The notes: generated by a model not told the origin, from the sequence alone. A stretch of DNA of 64,000 nucleotides from Parapristionchus giblindavisi (GCA_943737045.1 CALSFV010000214.1:186001-250000); one strand, 5' to 3'; shown: positions 44,273-56,807, counted from the first letter of the stretch. Translations and numbers: made by a program.

Positions 44273-46076
44273 ACAGTGTAGGCAACAAGTCTCCGGCCAC
44301 TTTTACATTTTTTTTATAACTTTTGATCCAGGAAAGCAATCAAGCTGATCTTTTCAGTCAATTTACAGAATTTATTAAGGAATGCAACCATGCTGTGTTG
44401 TAGGGATCCGCATTTGTGCAATGCACAGCCGGTACGAGCATGAACGAAATGAAAATGATGAAAAGTCATTCTGCACAATTAAGACGCATTTTTTCGTTCC
44501 CATTCGTGCATTTGGCATTTATTAAGCAGTTGTACTAACAAAAATAAGACTCAAAACAGCATTAACATCGACAAACAAGATAATAAAACAACAACTCAAT
44601 GTATAATTATAATAATCATAGACTAGCTGATAGGTTTTCAGGATCTTGATCATCATCAAATTGCTTAGATTCTTCTTCTTCGTCTTTTTCATCATCACTA
44701 AGAACATATTCCTTGTTGAAACTTGAACCATTGAATGGAATTGCAGAAATTTCTCTAAAAAATATACTTCAATAAATGTTCTTTGATATATGAATAATAC
44801 CTAGCCTTCTGACTATACTTATTAACTCGAATTATTAACAGCTCCTCTGCATGATTCCCCGAAAGTCTGCTTCTAAGAGTATTCCTATATAAAATGCCTG
44901 CAAAAGAATACATGGAGAATCAAGTATTTTGTTAATGCTTTATATACCTGCGGAACTAAATAAACGTTCAGCACTAACCGATGTTGGTGGGCATAATAGG
45001 TACTCAATTGCCAACGTGTGCAATCTTTGGAATTAGTTCTATTAGATAACTACAAAAAGCATTTCACTTACAATGGATAAGCTAACTTATGTTTACTCCA
45101 ATACACCAATGGAGATTCTTCCAAATCAAAATCATTAGATGAGCAGTGGTGTATAATCTCTTTGAATGTTTCACTTCGAATGACATTTATCGGAAGTGAG
45201 TTCTGAGCAATGAAGTGAACAATTGCAGTCTCTAATGCCTTAGCCTCCACCTTAAATGAGCAATAACAATGCGTATTCTAAGCGATTACTTACATTGGGA
45301 CTTAAATCAGAGTGGAACTTCTTCATATGTCTCGACATATTACACGTTGATCCTTTTGGCCTTGAAATTATATTTGCACAGTGGATACAAGTTGCACTAT
45401 CATCTCCTGAAATTGCAAGAAGCATGTCTCACATATGTGATGAACTACAAAACCAATATGAAATATTTAAAAATTAACAGTAATGACAAATGACATAATA
45501 AACAAAACGAAATATTTTTAAAAAATATCATTACCTTCTTTCAAAACAAAACTCTCCCAAAGATTACTCCAACGCCTTTTAGACATGACAGACCAGTCAC
45601 CAATTTGATGAATCAAAATGATAAGAATGAGTCGAATGCATTAATTTGCACGAATGAATACTTAATTATAATAATGAAGTCGTGCGCACGACTTTTCTTT
45701 CATTTTCATTTTGAAAATCATTTTGCACGAATGCACATTTGCGGATCCCTACTGTGTTGGTGATATTACATTAGTTCATTATTGCGTAGTGATGACGCAA
45801 TCGAATTACACTTTTTTGAAAAATTTATTTCTTTAGTCGAAAGTCCTGTTCTTGTGAAACATTGTCAGAATGTAGAACCCCACTAGGGCTGTACAGTCAA
45901 ACAATCAGGAATGGCTTCAGCTTGAAATCGGAGTGTAATATCACCAACACAGCATGGTTGTATTCCTTAATAAATTCTGTACATTGACTGAAAAGTTCAG
46001 CTTGATTGCTTTCGTGGATCAAAAGTTATAAAAAAAATGTAAAAGTGGCCGGAGACTTGTTGCCTACACTGTACTA
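44273..46076. mobile_element. Family-6 inverted-repeat element, split by a hAT transposon
   Basis: Ends TACAGTGTAGGCAACAAGTC and inverse. Arms include GGAAAGCAATCAAGC and GAATTTATTAAGGAATGCAA. Without the hAT and its duplication it is about 445 bp. Related arms are at 5060-5330 and 6480-6662. Confidence 0.85.
44401..45751 (-). mobile_element. hAT transposon, internally deleted, perfect 8-bp duplication
   Basis: Ends TAGGGATCCGCATTTGTGCA and GCACATTTGCGGATCCCTA; CTGTGTTG flanks both sides (44393-44400, 45752-45759). Minus-strand coding remnants, in order: a BED-type zinc finger (ATCIHCANIISRPKG with HMKKFH), HFIAQNSLPINVIRSETFKE, then the C-terminal dimerisation region PTSVSAERLFSSAG, LYRNTLRSRLSGNHAEELL. 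The middle of the transposase, with catalytic residues, is missing. It is inserted in a family-6 element. Confidence 0.92.
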
Positions 46077-46834
46077 TTATTTTGGACTGGTACATTCTGA
46101 AGTAGTGCCACAAATTCAACTCACGTTTGCATTCGATTTCCGAGATTACGGCCTTCTTATTGGGATTGGTCTGCTTTGTTCCTTCAAGCGACACGGTATA
46201 GATATCAATGCATTTAAATTTATTCGCATATATCTCCTTGTCGGTATCGTACATTTTCCAGTGTACTTGCATATCGGTATTCTCGCAGACGAATTCATCA
46301 TTAGCGAGATACAATTTCTTCATTTTCCAGCCAGGGTTCACGAATAATATTGTGCAGACTGCAAAATGAATATGTTTTGCTATAATTATATTTAGTGGTT
46401 TGATATACTGATTAGTTTAATTTACATACATTGCGATTCGTCCTTGACTGTTATGCAGGCAAACTGAAAAAATACAATATTAGTCAAAATTAATTTATGT
46501 ATTTATAAGCCAAAAACCATCTCGGGTGTAATAAATGAAAGAGATACTGTGAATTTTTTGAAAAGTACTATAAGTCCTATTTCAAAAAAATCACGTTCTA
46601 CCGGATTGGGAAAATAGACATGATAAAGTGAAATAATGATTTTTTATCTAAGAACTCTCACCCTTTCACTAGCGTGCAGCTTTGTCGAATTTTCATAGTG
46701 CCACCTCAAATATGAAGATCAGTGAAATATTTAAAATAAGAACTTGCTTACTGATTATCGACACACTTGAAAGGTCCAACAAAGGACAAGTATTTATCTT
46801 TGTCCGTAATCTGAAATTAGTATACATATTTATC

Positions 46835-49479
46835 TACAGTAGCAGCCAAAAGTATTCGTACCAAATTTGGAAATGTCATAACTTTTGACTCTTTTGTCAG
46901 ATGAGCAATCGGGCTCATGTGTTGGCAGGATACTATAGTGTTAGTGTGTATCATATCCTACTCCTCTTATTGTGATTCGTCGTCGTATTATTGTGTAGCG
47001 ATCCTGGAGCCTCTTTGTACTTACTCAGCAGTGATTATTTCCTCAGCGGGATTTTTCTGAGACTTGTTGTTAGCAGTGTATGAACAACATTTACTGAGGA
47101 GTTTGGGCTAATTCATCGCTGTGAGAAAATCGAAATTTCCGACGCCCCTAAAATTGGGAAAAAAGTCATAACTCTGTGTTTAGTGAAGCTGGAGGCTCCA
47201 AACTTGGCAGAGGCAATAGCCCATGAGTGATACAAGGTCTGACCGAGTATGAGCCCGATCGGTAGAATTTTGAGAAATTTCAAAAATTTATTTTTCTCAT
47301 TTTTCGAGGTACAGGAAGTACCTGCCTTGGTTAATTTCCATTCTGTTTAACAGCCATATGTCTTCTATATATAGTAGACGACAGTTTACTATTGTTTCAT
47401 GAAATATCGAGTTCTTCGAGAGAAGTTATAGTTGGAGAAAAGAGGTAGAAAATAGTTAGGGCACGATTTTCTATAAATTAAATTGATTTTTTTTCAGGGA
47501 CTAAAGAGCTTCGATAGCCATTCTATTATAAGAATCTTCTTTCCTCTTCATGATAATTGTTGTGGCAATGTCTGAGCTTAATCGGACAAATTCTAAGAAT
47601 TTCGAAAATATCGTGAAAAAAATTCTAACTGTTTTCTACCTCTTTTCTCCAACTATAACTTCTCTCGAAGAACTCGACATTTCATGAAACAATAGTAAAC
47701 TGTCGTCTACTATATATTGAAGACATCTGCCGGCTAAACAGAATATAAATTAACCTAGGCAGGTACTTCCTGTACCTAGAAAAATGATAAAAATTAATAA
47801 AGCTACACAATCCTAACAACGAGAGTAGGATATGATGCACTCTAGTACTATAGTATCCTGCCAAAACATGAGCCTGAGTGCTCATCTGAGTCAAAAGTTA
47901 CATTGCTACAGTGGTGGCCAGAAGGATATCATATTTTGGTTTATTGAGCATAAGCTTTCTTGTAGTTAACCGATCACCTTGAAATTTTTATATAGTGTGC
48001 TCAAGCATGTTTCACAATGTATACCGAGGCTTGGGGCCGGTTTTTTTTCAATTTCAACGGCTACTAGGCTACAGTATCCCAAAATGACCATATGACCCAT
48101 TTTGAGGAAGCTACTTCTTCTCTTATTTTTAAACGTATTTATGTATTTTTCTTCGGGGGTTTTCACGAATATCTTTTAAAAAATTAATTAAACAAATTTA
48201 TTAACAATATTCAACATGCTAACTATCAAAATAATTGATTAAATCACTGACAAAGTGGATAGCTCACGTGGGTAATGTCTGGGCAACAATTCAGGTTCAA
48301 ATCGATTATTAAACAGATTAACTTAACAAATATTAATGTAGTACTTAGTTTCCATGATTCTGACTGATCCAACGACGTGCGGCGAGGAGGAGCGCGCGAT
48401 AGCTGCTGCAATCATGATTCCATTGATTCGCTGCAGAAGACATAGTCAGAGTTCCTGTGCACCATGACGCTTCTGCCATCCTGATTCACCTTGGGGACAA
48501 GCTTCTGAACATCATCTCAAGCCCCGTCTAGTCTACGGACGTCAACTCGGTCGTCCGAGCCCAAGAAATTGAACATGGACTCGTCCGACCAGGCGACCTT
48601 TCGCTAGTCTGCGACTGTCCCTTTGAAATGAGCCTTTGCCTAGTTCAGACGATTCCCTCTGTTCTTAGGAGAGATTATGGGTTTCGTACTAACAACTCTA
48701 CAGTTAAAACCAGCATGTAGGTGTTGTCTACGGATGGTACGAGTCGAAGGAGGAGTGGCACCGTACAGTGCCATTTCTTGCTAGTTGATTGTGGAGTTCG
48801 CCGGGTACTCTCGCGATATTCCTGTCATCAAGGTCCTAGGTCATAGGTGAAACACCAGTCAGTGAGAGTTAACGGTTTTTGACAGATTTGTGAACCTTTT
48901 GGATGACACGGGAGATCGTTCCCTGTATTACACCAAACTGGTGAGCAGGTTCTTATTGCTTCAGACTATTCAAACCTCACGCGCAATATATCAGATAAGA
49001 GATATCGTACACCTTTCGGTATTACCGTAGTATAAAAACAAAAATACAAGAAATAAACATTTTAAAAATCACAAGAAACTAGCAAAAATGATGAAAAAAA
49101 CTTTGTAGTTTTGAAATTCTCAATATGCCTATGATATGAATATTAATATCTAATAATTCGATGAATGACTATAGTAGCATGCGTAAGTACTTTTTAAACG
49201 GCGAAAAAATTGTTTAAAACAACGGAAATACGTCGCAACTTCAAGTACTCAAAATGAGGCATGTGGTCAATTTGGGATACTGTAGCCTGAAAGCCGTATA
49301 AATTGAAAAAACCGGCCCCATGCCTCGGTATACATTGTGAAACATGTTTGAGCATATTATATAAAAATTTCAAGGTGATCAGATAACTACAAGAAAAGTT
49401 ATGCTCAAAAAACCAAAATATGATATCCTTCTGGCCACCACTGTAAATATGGGTACGAATACTTTTGGCTGCTACTGTA
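46835..49479. mobile_element. Palindromic element with a Tc1-like transposon inserted in its right arm
   Basis: Ends TACAGTAGCAGCCAAAAGTA and inverse. The original palindrome has its axis near 47545, with inner arms GACGACAGTTTACTATTGTT and inverse at about 47390 and 47700. The Tc1-like insertion splits the right terminus at a TA. Confidence 0.85.
47909..49443 (-). mobile_element. Tc1/mariner-like transposon, degenerate
   Basis: Ends CAGTGGTGGCCAGAAGGATA and inverse, with TA on each side. Minus-strand coding remnants around 48640-48390: VAWSDESMFNFLGSDDRV and LVPKVNQDGRSVMVH, typical of Tc1 transposases (WSDES with catalytic Asp), with in-frame stops. Inactive. Confidence 0.85.
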
Positions 49480-49572
49480 TATGCCCATTGTTTTATTTAA
49501 GCTTTGAATGCTCACGCCTTCATGCTTCTGTAATTTCTCATACAAGAAGTTTTCCGATTTTCTCCACGATAG

Positions 49573-49690
49573 TTAAAGTGACACTCTAACCTAATTTCAA
49601 AATCTCCGCTCTGGCAACGCTATCTCGCTTTCTTTGCCTACGAGAGAGCGTTGCGAGAGCGGAGAGTCAAATTAGCTCTGTGTATGCAGT
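49573..49690. mobile_element. MITE family 2 beside gene H exon
   Basis: TTAAAGTGACACTCTAACCT left end; ATCTCCGCTCTGGCAACGC and GTTGCGAGAGCGGAGAG arms. It ends about 10 bp from the 3' border of the 49822-49701 exon. Confidence 0.7.
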
Positions 49691-50097
49691 TCAGCCTCAC
49701 TCTATAGAGTATAAATGAAGGACATAGTAACATTCCTTCCTCTTCAACAAATGGTTCTCTGGCTAGCCCTTTCTTTAGCTCGTGATCCGCGAGTTCTGGG
49801 AGAGGCGGGCATGCAGAAATAGCTGAAAGCGAGTGATTAACATGCTAGTATAACATGCAGTTCGTTGTGTTAAATCAATGGCTGAAATATTATACTTTTG
49901 TACTGACCTTGTAATTGCAATTTTGGGGCTACCGGATTGGCCACCATGCTTTGAGACGCTGCAGTTCGAGCTGCAAAGGTCAGATGTCACACATTTACCG
50001 TACTCTCTTGGGCTATCTCTCTAAACATAGAAGAGGCATTGTGAATGTGCTACTCTCGTACTAAATAAACATGTGTATATCGAGAATAAAAACTCAC

Positions 50098-51802
50098 GTT
50101 GACAAGTGATTTCGGAGACTAGAAAAGCATTTTTGTTCGGAGTGGTTTGCTTGTTGTTTCCGTCGAGTAATACATTGTGTAAATCGATGCACTTGATTGT
50201 TTTCGCGTAGATCCCTTTGTCTGTGCCGTATCTTTTACAGAATATTTGCATATCTTCATTTTGGCAGGAGAATTCCTCGTTTGACTGGTATAATTTTTGT
50301 GTTATCGCACCATGCTCGATGAAGTGGAATCGACAGGCTACAATATGAAAGGAACCGTTCCCTCTCTCAATGGTCACTACATCGTACACACTATTTCTCT
50401 GTTCTCTAACAACGCGAGAGCATTGAAAGGGGTTACGCTCCCTTTAAAATCTACTACTAATAATAATTATAACATATATCCCATTCGCACATTAGTGCGA
50501 TGAGTTTTGTCAGAGGCAATTCATAAATCAATGAAGTTCATTTTTCTACTCTTCATCTTCTAGTTAATAAAAGAAGAAATTGATCTTCTGTCTTGTAAAT
50601 AAAACCTCTATCTAAAGAAGATCTTCTAGAAAAATTTTCTAGTGATACGAAACCTACATAACAATAAGAGGCATTTTGATCTCAAGAATGTAGTTTTGCT
50701 AAAAAAAAAGGGTAAATTTCTCACTCTTTGACGTGTCGAGATTTTGAATGCAGGCAAACTATAAATAATGTAATTAAAATGAACATGACCTCTCTCAATG
50801 GTCTCTTCATCGCGCACACTATTTCTCTGTCTCTGCCAACGAGAGAGCGTAGAGCGTTGAAGAGACCGTTGACAAAGGTGTCAGTCCCCTTTAAGTGAAG
50901 ATAAAAAATAATTTGATCTTCGATGAATTAAAAATTCACCAAGAAAAAGCAAATGTACAAAGGCTGACCTTCACTCTGTTTTCCAATTTTGTCATATTTT
51001 CATAGTGCCACCTTAATTATGCAATATTATTAATTATTACTTAAAATAAAATGTATGATCATTTTAGAACGAGAAATCCCGATGTGTTCTATGTTAGGAA
51101 TAATAATAATAATTATTATTTTTATTATTACTTACTCCTTATTAATACACTTAAAATGCTCCACAAACATGAAGTATTCGTCGAAATCTGTTACCTGATA
51201 TCATTCCTTTTGTTGGGTGATTTGAGTGAAAATTATGTATTATACATACATATAATGTTGCATTGTTTTGCATTTTTCCGTTCAAAAATCAATTTTTCCA
51301 ACTGATACCTAGTATATTTTTTGGTATATCAACTAAGAAAGTTTTATCTCAAATATAATATAATAAGAATAATTTCTAACCACACCTTATACACTACAAC
51401 TGTTGTACAGACATAAAGTCCTTCTATTTTAACTAATGGTTGCTTGACAAATCCCTTTTTCAATTCATAGTCTGCGAGTTCTGGGAACGGCGGACACTCC
51501 GAAAAGTCTGAAATTTTGTCTTGCAAAAAAACACCTTATTTATACGAATTCCAGTCGATTTTAATTAGTAAATGTAGCTCATAACGCTCGACGCTTACGC
51601 AATCAATACTTTCACGATAGTATAAAGCATAGAAACGTTTGGTAGCTAACTATGTGGTGCTGGTAATCGATATACTGTATCTTGAGAATTCTGCATTCTG
51701 TTATCAGCGAGATCTAGAATATTGCCATAGAAATAAGTAAAAATGCTCACCACATAATCCAACATTAACCAGAAAAGTTGATAATATGAAGAATGTCCAC
51801 AT
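50098..51802 (-). CDS. Gene G: secreted NTD-only member of the family
   Basis: Exons: 51802-51751 (signal peptide MWTFFILSTFLVNVGLC), 51507-51393 (ECPPFPELADYELKKGF, IEGLYVC), 51011-50969 (WHYENMTKLENRVK), 50758-50725 (FACIQNLDTSK), 50337-50098 (TQKLYQSNEEFSCQNED, IYAKTIKCIDLHNVLLDG, ending SEITCQ). Phases join if the second exon ends at GTATAAGG. Segment order, Cys placement and phases parallel the NTD of A, B, C and F: CP...C, W-x(8)-L, then x-C-V/I, then C...Y...C. I infer remote homology. No linker or CTD follows; reading through the last donor gives a stop within about 25 codons. Two family-1 MITEs lie in its introns. Predicted secreted; function unknown. Confidence 0.7.
50350..50447. 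mobile_element. MITE family 1 in gene G
   Basis: Right end CGCTCCCTTTAA; hairpin of CTCTCAATGG and CGAGAGCATTG. Lies immediately upstream of the last exon's acceptor. Confidence 0.7.
50774..50894. mobile_element. MITE family 1 in gene G, second copy
   Basis: TTAA at both ends; CTCTCAATGGTCTCTTCATC and GAAGAGACCGTTGACAAAGG arms. Confidence 0.75.
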
Positions 51803-51839
51803 TTATTCTTGAGCGTAATTACCTGGGCGGGTGTTGATT

Positions 51840-51955
51840 ATTATAGAATTAAAACTGTCCGAACAATACAAATATCGCGCTTTTGCTGCGCAATACTCTG
51901 ACTCCGCCCACTTCCTTGCGCGATTTATGAAAAACTTTGGTATTTCTATAATATT
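51840..51955. mobile_element. Short TATAGAATT-ended element upstream of gene G
   Basis: Ends TATAGAATTAAAACTGTCCG and ATTTCTATAA, same termini as the element nested at 12122-12403. It lies within 150 bp of the gene G start. Confidence 0.6.
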
Positions 51956-52922
51956 GGAGGAGCAAGAAAAATGAAGCATTGTCAGAGGGTATATTTGCCT
52001 ATTGTGCTCACTCTTTGAGATATATTTGGGATGAGATTGGAAGAGACCATCGTCTATTTGCGTCTATCAAGATCAAGATCATATAACTTTAGAAAATACT
52101 AAACACTATGAAGATATTTTGGCAAATTTGTCGCAAAAATCATGAAAATACGAAAATATGCGAATGTATTGGGAATAAGAGAATTTGTATGAATATTCAA
52201 AATGCCGAACTTTATGCGGAAGAAGTGCCCGAAGTCACTCTTTTATTCAATTCGTAGCAATAAAACTATATTATGTGCTCTTTAATGCCTTATCTTTCTT
52301 TCGTTTCCGTTGTTGATCGTTCCTTTGAACGTGCAGATTCTTTGAACGTTTGATCAAACATGGTAGAGTTCCTTTGACAATGATAATCATTTCATTGATT
52401 ATAAATAGCGCGGTAAAGTATGCCAGGACATGGCATCGGAATGTTCGAAAACAGTCATCAGTCATAAAACGACAATGACTTGCACTTTGTTTTTTTAGAG
52501 AACTGAACTTCACTTCAATTTCAAACGAGAACTTCATGAGAACTTTCTCTCTAGTTTTCACCATTTCTATGTTTCATAAAATATGTACCTTACTGTATGT
52601 GTTATAGAGAATTAACGGGATTTGAGAAATTTAGAGAAAATTTCGAGCGAAAGTTCACCACATACCATATCACCACATATCACCACATATCCTGCAGATT
52701 ATATCGATCAGAAGAACGTATTTCGCATAATATTTGAGATGAAAAATGCTGAAAAAGATCAACGAAACAGTTGATTCTTGCTCAAAGTTTGATACGATTT
52801 AACGCATGAGAGGGAACTACGTCTCAAGTCGAATTTTAATAATTTTTTCGTCATTTCTCCCAGTAACAAAGCTTATTCGTCATTGTGAGAAAAGAAATTC
52901 ATTCAGTCTTCTCGAAGCCAGA

Positions 52923-55900
52923 ATGTTCATACTTTTGCCTATTCTCCTCACTACTGTACAAATAATATTGTCATCCAAAGAAGGTCAATGCAACTTGAAC
53001 ATTATGAGGTCGAATTCGGTGAGTTCAATTCTGAAAATGTATTGTGCAATATGTATGGATTTCAGCCTCATCAAGCGACATTTATTCGTGTCTCCGATGT
53101 AAAGTTAATAGATTTACAGAGTAATATTATGAATACTTCAATGAAAGATTGCAGTATTTTATGTTGTGATAATTCTAGCAAGGCATTCAGGTGCGAGCTA
53201 TATAAAAGATCATAATAGACATGCAAATGTACTCTGAAATGTAAAAAATGTATTATTAAATCTAAAGTGATGCTCAGTAAGGGTGAGATCTACTGTTTCG
53301 TTCATTAGGTTCTAGACAGTGAACCTCTACCGTATATTATTTTGAATTTTCGTGGTATCAGAATTTCTAAAAATACCAATATTCTTAATTTTGATATAGA
53401 GCGCTCCAATATTAAATGAAGTTTGCCTCAGCAATCAAGCAAGACTTTTTAGCCAACCCAATAAAACCTTTACTGTGGTTGGAAACAAAGAGATGTGCCA
53501 CTGTCCTTCGAAGACTTATTGCGAGTATAAAACTTATTGCAGATACATTCCCAAGTCAAAATCTTGCAGTGTATACAAAGGATTTAATGTATGTGGGTCA
53601 ATTACAAAAATCTTGATATGAGAAAATTTAGAAAATTTCACGACGAGATATAACAACTTCAGATGCTTTAGCGAATGATATTTTCGTTATGGTTCCAGGT
53701 TTTTTTTTCACTTTAATATTTGTAATTAACTAATCTCGAATAATAGATAAGCTAGACCCTCCTCAGTGTCTCAATATTTCAACCTATGATGAACTTCTAT
53801 CGAGAAAACTCTCACCGTGGCTTTATGAAAGTCATCAGTGTTTTAATTATATATTGAAATTATATGCGACATGTAGCAGAAAGAAATAGAAATGCACAGC
53901 TGTACGAACTGATTCGTCTTTGTCACAGGTTAAAAAAGGAAGTCCTAGAGTTTGAATGACTGACTACCGCAACGATTAACACGGGAATAATGGGGAATGG
54001 GGATGCATGGGAAATTTGCGTGAGGGACAATGGGAAAGTGATAGAGCAAAGTATGCAAACCGGATATGCACTGTCTACACGCCTTAAAAGGGTGCAATGT
54101 TGAGTTGGAACATTTTTCCTGGAACTTCATTTATCGGACCATTTTTATTGGATCACCGTTCAGGGAACAATTTGTTTCAGAATGATATTCTGGGAATCCT
54201 TCATTTTGGACCGCTCATTTCGGATCATTTCTTTCGGAATGACCAGCTCGGAATTATGCATTTCAGAAATTATTCTTTCAAAAACCTCATCTCGGAACTT
54301 TTTTTCTGGAACTCTTTCAATGGAACTATGGTTCTGGAACCTCTTACCTCATTCACACATTTTATTCATTCATTTCTGTACCGTGTTTCTCCAAAACGCA
54401 TATTATATCAAACTATTATATCAAATTATATTATATTATATTGTACCACCGATTCCTACAGCGAGAGACATGAGAGTAATGAGGAGATAAGCGTCAAACA
54501 AACAAATGAGAATGAAAATGAGTATGCAAAAGAGTATGCATATGAGAAATTACCATGACCAACAAGATCTAAAGTTCAACAAACATCAGTTTTCGGAGAT
54601 CACTTTCCAACACGAAAGTTCCGAGAAAAAAGTTCCCAAAACATAGTTCCGAAAAAAAGTTCCGAAACGTGGTTTCCCATATTATAATTACGAAATGAGA
54701 ATTCCAGCCCTTTCATTCCAATAAAAACTTTCCCCAAATAGCGGTGTCCGAATGAATAGTTTTGAAGTGAGAGTTCTTTTTTAAAAGTGCCCAACTAGAA
54801 GTTTCGAAATACAGTGTTCCAAGAAAAATGTTCCAACTCAACATTGCACCCTTAAAAGTTGTATTTTCCGACAATATTTTTCCCATTTTTCAGAGAGTAA
54901 GATAGGGGATATTTTTAACTACAACAGTGTATTGTTGACACATATTGTTTACAGCATCGACTACTAGGGATAGCACGGTAACTACTAGTGACCCAAATAC
55001 TGCCACCACTACGATTCCGACAACTAGCGGAAGGTCGACAAGGTCGAGACGTTTTACATAATTTGAAAATTTTGCTTATGATTGGAGTTTCTTTCAACAA
55101 CTTTCAGGCAATTTTCTTACCCAAATGAGATCAACAAAAACGCAAATGTGTAAATCCAGTTTTGTTGCTAGCATCATACGAAAAAATTATAGCAACATTC
55201 CAACTTCTACAAATACTGCTGCTGCTACTGCTGTTACGACAAGAAATTTAACTACTAGCAGTGGCACTAGTATTAGGACTACAAGTGCTACTGCAACAAC
55301 AACAACAACTACTACCACACATACCACTACAACTGCTCGCATTGCTACTCCTACAACTAGTAGTACTACTACAACGAAGACATCTAAACCAACTACCACA
55401 AGGTCCTTTAAATTAATCAATATTTATCTGTCGTTCTCAAGATATGGCCGACGTTATGGAAATATCGTGTTTCGATAAACTTATTTATATCCTACATGCA
55501 AACATTTCCTCGTATCTAGACAGGGGTTAAATTGAGGCTTGCTCCGCTACATCTATTTTTTTCTTTATCCAAATGTTATTGCGATCAATCAATACAAATA
55601 AACAGAAAATCCTTCTTAAGTACTACAACAAAAGCGACAACAGCGACTAAAACAACCACTACAACTACAAAACCAAAGCCAACCACTGTGGTGAGCTGTA
55701 TTCATTAAATCTGAAAAATATCACTCAATAATTTATTGTAGACCGACAGGAATCCACCCGCGAGTGTCTTCTGGGAGTTGAAGTGAGCCACGAATTTTAA
55801 ATAAACAATGCTCACTCCTTCATAATTTGAAAGTGTCATCCCTTGACCACAATCTCTCGTTTGCAAAGAAATGATAGAATGTGGTCAGAGTAGAGTTTAC

Positions 55901-56807
55901 CTTTAACATGGCATATTTTAGAGCCTACTACAACTATGGTCGCATTCTGCATGCTTTCTGTTCTCATCCTGGATGCTACGATGCGATTATGAAGAACGGA
56001 ATCGGATATCCTGCGGGATCAGGTATTTCCTTCGTTCAGTACTTTGCGTTAATTCATTTTTAAAGGTTTATTGTGAATATCGTCCCGGAATTAAAATTTC
56101 AATAAAATTCTTCGTTTAACTCTTATTGTCAGCGTGATTGGACTCGTTTCAGCACTACTCGGAAAGACGATAAACTATTCCGCTGAAACTGTTGCCTTGG
56201 CCAAAGCGGCATGTCCCAAAGGGTTTAGTACCATGCAGTTGCTTGGCTGTGCACAATCTGGTGATGCCTACTTGTGCCGCCTTAACAGGGTATATGAAGA
56301 TATTGTAAGAACGTGATAAAGGAAAAAAATTATTCTGTTCAGACAGGTCTTCTGATGGGCTACGCGACGAATGTAGCAGGTGCTTGCGGATTCAACGTCG
56401 CAATGAAGGAATATGGCTGTAGAATGTCTGCGGGTACTGTATTTTATGTGGTGTCAAAAATTTTTAAAACTAGATGGAAAAGTGAAAAATACTGTCAATT
56501 TTTTTATTGTAAAAGTAGTTGGGAAAGTAGTAATTAAACACTCGCTAAAATGGTTTTTATTTTAAAAGTTTGTCAATAACGCATCTTTGCTGCTTTTCCA
56601 ACTGCTTTTACAATCACAAAATTAACACTACTTTTCACTTTTTCATCTAGTTTTTCAAAATTTTAACACCGCAACATAATGTGAGCTATAATTTGAATTA
56701 CTCAAGTTTATTCTTCAGATATTATGTATAGTCAGAACTTAGAAGGGAACTCCTATTATCAAGGATTAGTTAAACATGGCGGAGCTGTACAATTTTATTT
56801 GTACTGA
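52923..56807 (+). CDS. Gene D: PAN-like N-terminus joined to the family linker and CTD
   Basis: Exons: 52923-53018 (signal peptide MFILLPILLTTVQIIL), 53066-53190, 53453-about 53596, 54955-55033, 55193-55402, 55621-55690, 55742-55782, 55922-56022, 56153-56289, 56343-56433, 56719-56807. The first part has Cys spacing like PAN_3/CW modules (KDCSILCCDNSSKAF, then EMCHCPSKTYCEYKTYC); this assignment is tentative. The three Thr-rich exons stay in one phase and form the longest linker in the cluster. The CTD exons have the family lengths (41, 101, 137, 91, 89; the 101 lacks two codons) and end GGAVQFYLY as in gene A. The join between the Cys-rich exon (53453) and the first linker exon is not resolved. 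An inverted-repeat element (54085-54855) sits in that intron. AATAAA lies at 56880. Secreted, mucin-like; function unknown. Confidence 0.72.
54085..54855. mobile_element. Inverted-repeat element in gene D, built of GGAAC/GTTCC units
   Basis: Ends AAGGGTGCAATGTTGAGTTG and inverse. Interior is a degenerate tandem of TTCnGGAACnnTT-type units, on both arms. Open frames here simply follow the repeat. Confidence 0.75.
55815..55907. mobile_element. MITE family 2, diverged, in gene D
   Basis: CAATCTCTCGTTTGCAAAGA centre with GTGGTCAGAGTAGAGTTTAC right arm ending CTTTAA. Confidence 0.45.
56447..56673. mobile_element. 227-bp deletion derivative of the 28.1-kb element, in gene D
   Basis: Ends TGTGGTGT...AAA and TTTTAACACCGCA; arms AAAAGTAGTTGGGAAAGTAG and inverse. 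Lies in the last intron of gene D. Confidence 0.8.

Larger units (their letters stand above)
46125..49822 (-). pseudogene. Gene H: NTD-only family member, possibly disrupted
   Basis: Exons: 49822-49701 (CPPLPELADHELKKG), 46704-46662 (WHYENSTKLHASE), 46463-46430 (FACITVKDESQ), 46358-46125 (KMKKLYLANDEFVCENTD, IYANKFKCIDIYTVSL, ending before GTGAGT). The last three match gene G in length (43, 34 and 234 against 240). I find no signal-peptide exon upstream, and the first exon has no donor in the phase the next needs; a family-2 MITE sits directly beside it. A 2.6-kb nested element fills the first intron, and a family-6/hAT nest begins just 3' of the last exon. No linker or CTD follows. Either a pseudogene or a gene with an unrecognised first exon. 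Confidence 0.6.

Noticed and set aside
54097..54558. 153-aa Phe-rich frame
   Set aside because: Tracks the GGAAC/TTC tandem unit of the inverted-repeat element in gene D.
55187..55420. Minus-strand Val-rich hydrophobic frame resembling a membrane protein
   Set aside because: It is the antisense of the Thr-rich linker exon of gene D; ACN codons read backwards give Val.
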